In this document: piece by piece, positions 58,277-64,000 of the stretch
Layout of the letters: every line of letters starts with the position of its first letter
Position numbering within the stretch: the stretch's first letter is position 1
Assembly: GCA_963701265.1 (NCBI GenBank)
Contig: OY969581.1
Location: 868,001-932,000 of the forward strand
Length of the DNA stretch: 64,000 nt
Origin: VRUE01 sp963701265
GTDB taxonomy: Bacteria; Actinomycetota; Thermoleophilia; Solirubrobacterales; 70-9
Direction: 5' to 3'
The notes under the pieces: model-generated
What the model saw: the letters and a program-made list of their open reading frames with translations, nothing else
What the model was told of the DNA's origin: nothing
Databases searched by the model: none
Position numbers and translations under genes: made by a program

Positions 58277-60407
58277 GCAGGCGCTCGGCCAGTCCGGAAT
58301 GCCGTCCGCCGCTGTCGTCGCGGCGGACGGCCGCGCCCAGCACCGCGCGGTCGCCGATCAGGACGCAGCTGCTGCGCGCCCGGGTGATCGCCGTGTAGAG
58401 CAGCGGGCGGGTCAGCATCCGCGAGTGCGAGCGGTGGCAGACGCCGACCACGACCGGGACCTCGCAGCCCTGCGCCTTATGCACCGAGATCGCGTAGGCG
58501 AGCCGCAGGGTTGCGGTCTCGCCGTAGGGGATCGTCAGTACCTCGCCCTCGTCGGTGTCGACGACGATCTCTTCATCGGTGGGATCGTCAGCGCGCAGGA
58601 AGACGATCGATCCGTTCATCAGGCCGAGCTCGTGCGAGTTCCGCGTCTGGATCAGCCGGTCGCCGACCCGGAAGCGCTCGCCGACCGCGCGCTTGCCATT
58701 GGGGTTGAGCGTTGCCTGCAGGCGCTCGTTGAGGGCGTCGATCCCGATCGCCCCCCGGTACATCGGCGCCAGCACCTGGACCTCGCGGATCGGGTCGACG
58801 CCGAAGCGCTTCGGGGCGCGCTCGGCCACCACCTCGACCACCGCCTCCAGGGCTCGCTCGGGATTGGTGCGCTCGATGAAGAAGAAGTCGTGGTCCTGGT
58901 CCTCACCCGGCTCGAGATGGGGTTCGCGGCCCTGGTTGATCTCGTGGGCGGCGGTGGTGATCATCGAGCGGGCGGCCTGGCGGAAGATCTGGGTGAGGCG
59001 GACGACCGGGACGATCTCGGCGGCGATCAGGTCCTCGAAGGGCTTGCCGGCACCGATCGGCGGCAGCTGGTCGGCGTCGCCGACGAAGACGATGTGGGTC
59101 GACTCGGCGAGGCCACCGAGCAGGACCTCGATCAGGCGCAGGTTGAGCATCGAGGACTCGTCGACGATCACCAGCTCGGCGGGCAGCGGGTGGCCCGGCT
59201 TGAAGGCCGGCTCACGGCCGGGGCTCCACTCGAGCATGCGGTGGATCGTCTGCGCCGAATGACCGGTCGCCTCCTCGAGCCGGCGGGCGGCGCGACCGGT
59301 GGGAGCGCAGAGGGCGATGCGCAGGTGGGCGCTTTCAGCCTCCTCGACGATTGCCCGCGTGCAGGCGGTCTTACCGACACCGGGGCCGCCGGTGAGAACT
59401 GAGATCCGGGCGCCGAAGGCGCCGCGCACGGCCGACCACTGCTCATCGGTCAGTTCGGTGTCCGTCCCGTCAGGGGCGGGCGCCTCGCCGGGGTCATGGT
59501 CGAGGTGGGGCGGGGCGACGCTGCGAGTCGCCAGGGTCGCCGCCACGGCGAGCTCGCTGGCGTGGGTGAGCTGGCGGTAGAGGCGGCCCTCGTCGACGAC
59601 CAGGCCGCTCGCTTCGCAGAGCACCTCGGGATCCGGAGCGAGGCCAATCAACTTGGCGGTGCGAGTCGTCAGCTCCGCGATCGGCAGGTAGCTGTTGCCC
59701 TGCTGCTCGGCCTCGCCAAGGGCGTACACCGCTGCCGCCTGGGCGCGGCGGCTTGACTCCGGCGGCACATCGGCGGCGAGGGCGATCTTGTCGGCGCGGA
59801 CGAAGCCGACGCCGTCGACCTCGGTCAGCCGGTAGGGGTCCTCGTGCAGGATCGCCATCGAGCTCTCGCCGAAGCGGGCGTGGATCGGCGCCGCCAGGTG
59901 GGCCAGGCCGTGGGGGGCGAGCTGCACGTGCAGGTCGCGCACGGCGCGGCTGGCGTGCCAGGACTCGGTTGCGGCCGCGGCCTGGTCGGCGCTGATGCCT
60001 CGCAGCGAGCTGAACACCGCCTGCGGGTTTGCCGCGATCGCGCCCAGTACTCCCTCGCCGTGCTCGTCGACCAGTCGTTCGGCCCGCGCCGGCCCGATGT
60101 GGCGCAGCGAGGTCAGGTAGGCGATCTGGCCCTCGCGGTCGGCGGGATCGAGTGGCAGCGCCCCCTGTGCTCGCAGCTGGCGCCCGTAGCGGCTGTGCGT
60201 CTGCCACTCGCCGCTGACTTCCGCCCGGTCGCCGACGCCGAGGTGGGCGACCGGGCCGACGAGGGCGAACCCCTCGCCCGACTCGGCGTCTTCGACCTCC
60301 AGCACCGCGTAGCCGTCGTCCTCGGCGGCAAAGATGACGCCGAGCACCTCGACCGTGGCCGAGTAGGCCGCGGCGTCAGCGTCGAAGAGCGTGGCCGTGC
60401 CGTTCAC
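58269..60407 (-). CDS. recD2: ATP-dependent DNA helicase RecD2
   Basis: 712 residues from GTG 60407. An SF1B 5'-3' helicase of the RecD2 type, with an N-terminal OB/HhH region (IAYLTSLRHIGPARAERLVDEHG..), Walker A LTGGPGVGKTACTRAI (about 330-345), Walker B VIVDESSM, motif III VFVGDADQLPPIGAG, FRQAARS and the C-terminal ISVHKAQGCEVPVVV / YTAITRARSSCVLIG. It helps repair or replication and is not a RecBCD part. Followed by the TVP38-like gene. Confidence 0.95.
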   Translation of the reverse strand: MNGTATLFDADAAAYSATVEVLGVIFAAEDDGYAVLEVEDAESGEGFALVGPVAHLGVGDRAEVSGEWQTHSRYGRQLRAQGALPLDPADREGQIAYLTSLRHIGPARAERLVDEHGEGVLGAIAANPQAVFSSLRGISADQAAAATESWHASRAVRDLHVQLAPHGLAHLAAPIHARFGESSMAILHEDPYRLTEVDGVGFVRADKIALAADVPPESSRRAQAAAVYALGEAEQQGNSYLPIAELTTRTAKLIGLAPDPEVLCEASGLVVDEGRLYRQLTHASELAVAATLATRSVAPPHLDHDPGEAPAPDGTDTELTDEQWSAVRGAFGARISVLTGGPGVGKTACTRAIVEEAESAHLRIALCAPTGRAARRLEEATGHSAQTIHRMLEWSPGREPAFKPGHPLPAELVIVDESSMLNLRLIEVLLGGLAESTHIVFVGDADQLPPIGAGKPFEDLIAAEIVPVVRLTQIFRQAARSMITTAAHEINQGREPHLEPGEDQDHDFFFIERTNPERALEAVVEVVAERAPKRFGVDPIREVQVLAPMYRGAIGIDALNERLQATLNPNGKRAVGERFRVGDRLIQTRNSHELGLMNGSIVFLRADDPTDEEIVVDTDEGEVLTIPYGETATLRLAYAISVHKAQGCEVPVVVGVCHRSHSRMLTRPLLYTAITRARSSCVLIGDRAVLGAAVRRDDSGGRHSGLAERLRG

Positions 60408-60432
60408 ACGGCAAAGCTAGCCTGTGGCGAAG

Positions 60433-60615
60433 ATGGCCGAGCGACCAGTTTCCGGTCTCTGCGACAGCTGCGTCCACCAGCAGTTGGTGCCGAACACGCG
60501 CGGGTCGGTCTTCTCGCTCTGCCAGCGCTCGCGCACCGACCCGCGCTATCCGCGTTACCCGCGGCTCCCCGTTGCCGCCTGTCCGGGCTACGAGCGGCGC
60601 CAGGAGGAGGATTGA
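60433..60615 (+). CDS. Small Cys-rich protein
   Basis: 60 residues from ATG 60433 (GTG 60424 would add three). Pattern GLCDSCVHQQLVPNTRGSVFSLCQRSRTDPRYPRYPRLPVAACPGY has four Cys in a CxxC..C..C arrangement, likely metal-binding, and a YPRLP..C.GY ending that recurs in small actinobacterial proteins. It is divergent from recD2, with starts 25 bp apart. Function unknown. Confidence 0.65.
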   Translation: MAERPVSGLCDSCVHQQLVPNTRGSVFSLCQRSRTDPRYPRYPRLPVAACPGYERRQEED

Positions 60616-60628
60616 CCGGAGACCAGGC

Positions 60629-61021
60629 TCAGCTTGCCATCGGGTCCGGCACGCCCAACTGGGAGATTTCCGGCGCCTCGTAGGTGCCGCCGGGAACCCC
60701 GCCAATGATCAGCAGCCGCAGGCCGTCTGCTCCCGGCCAGACCTTGCGCTTGACGCCGGAAGCCACCCGGGCGATGTGCTCGGAGTCGAGCGGGAAGCGC
60801 TCGCCGTCGATCTCGATCTCGCCGCCGCCGCGCAGGGCCGTGAAGACCTCCTCCTGGCCGTCTTCGGCGTGGTCGTGCTCGGGGTAGTTCTCGAAGTTGG
60901 GTGGCAGGTCGATCACTTGAATGCCGAACGATTCGACCTCCAATTCCGCCCGCACGCGCTTGAAGGCGCCGAGGTAGACCGCCTCCATGTCGTCGATCTT
61001 CTTCACCGCGTATCCCGCCAT
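60629..61021 (-). CDS. Cupin-domain protein
   Basis: 130 residues from ATG 61021. Cupin motif 1 is partly visible (YPEHDHAEDGQEEVFTALRGGGEIEIDGE, with H, H and E metal ligands), followed by motif 2 (RFPLDSEHIARVASGVKRKVWPGADGLRLLIIGG). It is divergent from a TetR gene. The palindrome ACGAACGTTCGT (61077-61088) lies between their starts, so the TetR protein probably controls it. Substrate unknown. Confidence 0.8.
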   Translation of the reverse strand: MAGYAVKKIDDMEAVYLGAFKRVRAELEVESFGIQVIDLPPNFENYPEHDHAEDGQEEVFTALRGGGEIEIDGERFPLDSEHIARVASGVKRKVWPGADGLRLLIIGGVPGGTYEAPEISQLGVPDPMAS

Positions 61022-61076
61022 CGTTCTCCTCCTGATTCGTCGGTCAGCTGCTTGGCGGGCGCAGGGTAGCGAATGA

Positions 61077-61088
61077 ACGAACGTTCGT
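61077..61088. promoter_or_regulatory. Putative TetR operator between divergent cupin and tetR genes
   Basis: ACGAACGTTCGT is a perfect 12-bp palindrome centred between the divergent starts at 61021 and 61110. This AACGTT-type site is common for TetR regulators, and it does not resemble the 7-2-7 sites of the other TetR protein. Confidence 0.6.
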
Positions 61089-61109
61089 GCTTTTTTGTAC
61101 CCTGACCGG

Positions 61110-61715
61110 GTGGCTGCAACGAGTGAGGCGACCGTGGAGCGCGAGCGAGGCAAGGGGGCCGGTACCCGTGCCGCGATTCTCGCGCGTGCCCTCGACCTCG
61201 CCTCCGTCGACGGCCTCGAGGGCCTGACGATCGGTCGTCTCGCGGCCGAGCTCGAGATGAGCAAGAGCGGCGTCTTCGCCCACTTTGGCTCCAAGCAGGA
61301 GCTGCAGCTGGCGACCGTCGGCGCTGCCGCGGAACGCTTCCGCACGGAAGTGATCGAGCCTGCCCTGCAGGCGCCGGACGGCGTTCCCCGCCTCGAGGCG
61401 ATGGCCGGCTCCTACCTCTTCCATCTGGAGGGCAACCAGTACGCCGGCGGCTGCTTCTGGGCCGCGACCTCGGCCGAGTACGACGATCGCCCGGGGCCGG
61501 TTCGCGACGCGATCGTCGGCGCGCTCGATGCCTGGCTCGGCGAGCTCGAGCGCCAGGCCCGGATTGCCGGTTCGTCCGACCCCGCCCGCTTTGCCTTCGA
61601 GCTCTACGCGGTGGTGATGGGGGCCAACTCGCGCTACCGGCTGAGCGGCGATCGCGCCGTCTTCGGCTACGCCCGCGACGCGGTCGAGCGCCTACTGGGT
61701 GAGCTACCCGGTTAG
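61110..61715 (+). CDS. TetR-family regulator
   Basis: 201 residues from GTG 61110 (TTG 61095 would lengthen it). HTH near 20-65: TRAAILARALDLASVDGLEGLTIGRLAAELEMSKSGVFAHFGSKQELQLAT. The C-terminal part (LFHLEGNQYAGGCFWAATSAEYDDRPGPVRDAI) matches a TetR C-terminal subgroup often found beside oxidoreductase or cupin genes. The palindrome at 61077-61088 supports autoregulation and control of the divergent cupin. Confidence 0.9.
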   Translation: MAATSEATVERERGKGAGTRAAILARALDLASVDGLEGLTIGRLAAELEMSKSGVFAHFGSKQELQLATVGAAAERFRTEVIEPALQAPDGVPRLEAMAGSYLFHLEGNQYAGGCFWAATSAEYDDRPGPVRDAIVGALDAWLGELERQARIAGSSDPARFAFELYAVVMGANSRYRLSGDRAVFGYARDAVERLLGELPG

Positions 61716-61720
61716 TGCGC

Positions 61721-62155
61721 TCAGTCGAGCAGGCCGACCTGGCGCAGGATCGAGACCGAGTCCGAGTAGACGTCCTTGCGCTTGACCAGCCCGTGCTTGA
61801 AGGGGATCACGTCGACGCCGTCCCAACTCACCGTGCGACCGCTGGGCGGCGCCTCGATCTCGCCGCGGCGCAGTGTGTTGGCGTGGGTGGCAGTGGCGGT
61901 CCACTCTTGAGTCACGACGCCATCGCGCACGTAGAGCCGCCGCGTCTCGAACCGCATGTCGGGCCAGGACTCAAAAATCTTGGCGATATGCCCCCGCACC
62001 TCCTCGCCGCTGGCGGTCTCGCCGGCGGTGTGGTTGGCGAAGACCATGTCCGGCGCGTGCATCGCCACGATCGCGTCGAGATCCTGGGCGTTCCAGGCCT
62101 CGTTGTAGCGCCCGATCGCCGCGGTGAGGGCCCCGACTCCATCGCGCTCGTCCAT
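61721..62155 (-). CDS. SnoaL-like / NTF2-fold protein
   Basis: 144 residues from ATG 62155. SnoaL-like fold: AIGRYNEAWNAQDLDAIVAMHAPDMVFANHTAGETASGEEVRGHIAKIFESWPDMRFETRRLYVRDGVVTQEW. The family ranges from polyketide cyclases to isomerases and unknown proteins; no biosynthetic cluster is here. It is convergent with tetR, with about five bases between stops. Confidence 0.85.
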   Translation of the reverse strand: MDERDGVGALTAAIGRYNEAWNAQDLDAIVAMHAPDMVFANHTAGETASGEEVRGHIAKIFESWPDMRFETRRLYVRDGVVTQEWTATATHANTLRRGEIEAPPSGRTVSWDGVDVIPFKHGLVKRKDVYSDSVSILRQVGLLD

Positions 62156-62188
62156 TGGGCCTACTGTAGCCCGCGCTCCTCCCTCCGC

Positions 62189-62695
62189 CTATTTTGCGCT
62201 GACCGGCGTGGCGGGGGGCGCCCCTGCCTTGAGCAGGATGGCGAGGTAGATCACCACCGGCTTCGAGCCATTGTTGGCGGCGCGATGGATGTCGGACGGT
62301 TGCTCGACGATCCACTCGCCCGCCTCGATCCTGCCGGTCTGGCCCGCTTCGATCGTGCGTACGACGGTCGGGTCCGCGTCGGACTGGCCGCGGCTGACGA
62401 CCACCGAGCCCTGCTGGACGGTGTAGGTGAGGACGCCGGCTTCGATCCGGGCCACCTGGGTGCCGAGGTGATGATGGAGGGCCAGCTTGGCCCCCGCCGG
62501 TACGACCACGCGGCTGAGCACCAGTTCCCGCTGGGGCGCGCCTTGTACCCGCGCGGTCTGAGCCATCGCGTCACGTTTGGCTTCCGGCGCGCTGGTGGCG
62601 CTGGTGGCGGAGTCCTCGCCGCCGAGGCCGGCGAGGGCGGCCACGGTCACAGCCAGGATCGTCAGGGCAGCTGCCAATCGGGTTCTCGATTCCAT
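62189..62695 (-). CDS. Secreted cupin protein
   Basis: 168 residues from ATG 62695. N-terminal signal sequence (RLAAALTILAVTVAALAG), then a cupin: VVVPAGAKLALHHHLGTQVARIEAGVLTYTVQQGSVVV and TGRIEAGEWIVEQPSDIHRAANNGSKPVVIYLAI. The HHH and later His/Glu positions suit metal binding. It is probably exported. Role unknown; it is 33 bp from the SnoaL-like gene and may share its transcript. Confidence 0.82.
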   Translation of the reverse strand: MESRTRLAAALTILAVTVAALAGLGGEDSATSATSAPEAKRDAMAQTARVQGAPQRELVLSRVVVPAGAKLALHHHLGTQVARIEAGVLTYTVQQGSVVVSRGQSDADPTVVRTIEAGQTGRIEAGEWIVEQPSDIHRAANNGSKPVVIYLAILLKAGAPPATPVSAK

Positions 62696-62795
62696 TACCG
62701 GGACAGGCTTTCAGGGCGTCCGGCGGAGCGAGCGGGCCGGCGATTCGGGTTGGCTAATGTGATCGCCGAGCGGACGCAAAGCGAGGGAGGCCGGG

Positions 62796-63641
62796 ATGGA
62801 CGTAGCGATCGGATTGCCAAACGCGGTGCCGGGTACGACCGGCGGCCAGCTCGTCGAGTGGGCGCGACGCGCCGACGCGAGGGGCTTCTCCAGTCTGGGA
62901 ACGATCGACCGCATCGTCTACGAGAACTACGAGCCGATGGCGGCGCTGGCCGCCGCGGCTGCGGTCACCGAGCGGATCGGGCTCTGCACCTCGGTGCTGC
63001 TCGCGCCCCTGCACGTCAACGCGGTCAAGCTGGCCAAGCAGGCCCTCAGCGTCCACGCGCTCTCTGCGGGGCGCTTCACTCTGGGCGTCGGCCTCGGCGG
63101 CCGCGACGACGACTACGAGGTGAGCGATATCGAGCCGGTTGATCGCGGTCGGCGCTTGGACGAGATGCTGGAGAAGATCAAGGAGGTCTGGTCCGAGGGG
63201 GAGGTCGGTCCGACGGTCGCGGGGGTGCCCGAGTTGATCGTCGGCGGTCACGCCGATGCCTCCTTCGCTCGCGCGGCGCGCTTCGCCGATGGTTGGATCG
63301 CCGCGGGCTCCGGGCCCGATCAGTTCGCCGCGGGCCTCGAGAAGACCAGGGCGGCCTGGTCGCAGGCCGGGCGGGAGGACGAGCCCCATACCAAGGCGCT
63401 GGCGTATTTCTCGCTGGGAGACCGGGCCGAGGAGGAGGCGCGCGCCTACCTCACCGACTACTACGCCTGGCTCGGTGAGGACATCGCCGGGTTCCTCGTC
63501 GCCGGGGCCGCCAAGGACCCGGAGACCGTCAAGCAATACGTCGCGACCTACGAGGCAGCTGGCTGCGACGAGCTGATCCTCTGCCCCTGCTCGGCCGATC
63601 CGGACCAGGTCGACTTGCTCGCCGCCGCCGTCGGCCTTTGA
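62796..63641 (+). CDS. LLM-class (luciferase-like) F420-type oxidoreductase
   Basis: 281 residues from ATG 62796. TIM-barrel luciferase-like sequence: DVAIGLPNAVPGTTGGQLVEWARRADARGFSSLGTIDR, ERIGLCTSVLLAPLHVNAVKLAKQALSVHALSAGRFTLGVGLGGRDDDYE and ELIVGGHADASFARAARFADGWI. The actinobacterial context suggests F420 rather than FMN as cofactor, which cannot be confirmed. The divergent neighbour is the secreted cupin. Confidence 0.9.
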   Translation: MDVAIGLPNAVPGTTGGQLVEWARRADARGFSSLGTIDRIVYENYEPMAALAAAAAVTERIGLCTSVLLAPLHVNAVKLAKQALSVHALSAGRFTLGVGLGGRDDDYEVSDIEPVDRGRRLDEMLEKIKEVWSEGEVGPTVAGVPELIVGGHADASFARAARFADGWIAAGSGPDQFAAGLEKTRAAWSQAGREDEPHTKALAYFSLGDRAEEEARAYLTDYYAWLGEDIAGFLVAGAAKDPETVKQYVATYEAAGCDELILCPCSADPDQVDLLAAAVGL

Positions 63642-63665
63642 GTCGCGGCGTCATGCTTGTCGGCG

Positions 63666-64000
63666 ATGGCCGACGACCTGCCAGTACGTCTCTTTGCAAC
63701 TCGCTCCGAGCTCGAGGCCTGGCTCGACGACAACCACGGCAGCTCGCCGGGGATCTGGTTGAAGATCGCCAAGAAGGGCTCGGGGGTAGAGAGCGTCGAC
63801 TACGCCGAAGCGCTGGAGCTGGCGCTCTGCTTCGGCTGGATCGACAGCCAGAAGCGGGGCTTTGACGAGAGCTTCTTCCTGCAGCGGTTCACGCCGCGGC
63901 GGCCACGCGGCAAGTGGTCGCAGATCAATCGCGCCAAGGCCGAGGAGCTGATCGCCGCCGGCGAGATGCGCCCCGCCGGCATCGCCGAGGTCGAGGCGGC
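63666..64000 (+). CDS. YdeI/OmpD-associated-type protein, truncated by window end
   Basis: 111 residues visible from ATG 63666, running off the right edge. Sequence LFATRSELEAWLDDNHGSSPGIWLKIAKKGSGVESVDYAEALELALCFGWIDSQKRGFDESFFLQRFTPRRPRGKWSQINRAKAEELIAAGEM matches the YdeI/OmpD-associated family (W-I-D-S-Q and RxP.S.WS-like region). It follows the LLM gene by 24 bp. Function is poorly known. Confidence 0.85.
   Translation, partial: MADDLPVRLFATRSELEAWLDDNHGSSPGIWLKIAKKGSGVESVDYAEALELALCFGWIDSQKRGFDESFFLQRFTPRRPRGKWSQINRAKAEELIAAGEMRPAGIAEVEA

Overview
The window is chromosomal DNA from a high-GC Gram-positive bacterium. Gene content points to the Actinomycetota and most likely to the class Thermoleophilia (Solirubrobacterales-like). 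The markers are an actinobacterial integration host factor (mIHF), a ChdC/HemQ coproheme decarboxylase, an FprA-type ferredoxin reductase, an F420-type luciferase-like oxidoreductase, a holin-X/DUF3618 envelope pair, frequent GTG/TTG starts and 1-4 base start/stop overlaps. The lineage is an inference; no rRNA gene is present.

Layout. 1-3.75 kb: a truncated nucleotide cyclase, a nitrilase-TetR pair behind a clear TetR palindrome, then small envelope genes, BolA, monothiol glutaredoxin and an ErpA-type Fe-S carrier. 3.778-7.457 kb: a complete 3,680-bp transposon with perfect 29-bp terminal inverted repeats and an 8-bp target duplication. It carries two small regulators, a basic small protein, about 640 bp of hairpin-rich DNA, a four-codon mini-ORF, an unusual arginine-type tRNA-like gene, an IS1-like transposase, a translationally coupled NYN-domain nuclease and a small convergent gene. 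7.5-17 kb: DegV, a GT4/LPG-synthase-like fusion, an AlkP-like membrane protein, coproheme decarboxylase with a coupled Cys-rich partner, FprA and a double winged-helix regulator. 17-23.5 kb: cobalamin-dependent methionine synthase, an aldehyde dehydrogenase and a PQQ-type sugar dehydrogenase. 24.3-30.8 kb: an Mla/Mce-type ABC transporter (two permeases and an ATPase), a frameshifted MMPL transporter, a thioredoxin-fold protein and a B3/B4-domain protein. 30.8-38.3 kb: small membrane genes, mIHF, an alpha-oxoamine synthase facing a GNAT-fold protein, an AlkA-like glycosylase and a PAS-GAF-GGDEF-EAL protein. 38.3-43.7 kb: a thiamine-precursor-type ABC transporter, TauE/SafE with an Rrf2 regulator, and a toxin-antitoxin-like pair. 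43.7-52.3 kb: CoxE/MoxR pair, lipoprotein, two cation exchangers, Bcp and acyl-CoA dehydrogenase. 52.3-64 kb: wHTH regulator, TypA, CspA, a subtilase, TVP38/DedA, RecD2, cupins, TetR, SnoaL-like protein, LLM oxidoreductase and a truncated YdeI-like gene.

How parts work together. A TetR protein of the FadR type at 1.28 kb probably controls a dispersed regulon: the same 7-2-7 palindrome (TTGRCTG-N2-CAGYCAA) lies before its own operon (409-424), before the aldehyde dehydrogenase (22288-22303) and before the acyl-CoA dehydrogenase (50937-50952), with a weaker copy before the wHTH gene (52326-52341). This fits control of fatty-acid or aldehyde catabolism. A second theme is a long-arm palindromic repeat. 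Two copies sharing the internal order TCCGCTT..TTTTTCG..CGAAAAAG..GACGC sit inside two unrelated coding regions (12445-12558 and 28174-28298). A third long-arm palindrome without that core precedes metH (20569-20670).

The best candidate for something undescribed is the transposon. Its termini are intact, and its cargo combines a tRNA-like gene with an enlarged D-loop and anticodon loop, an AGA-AGA mini-ORF and a predicted RNase.
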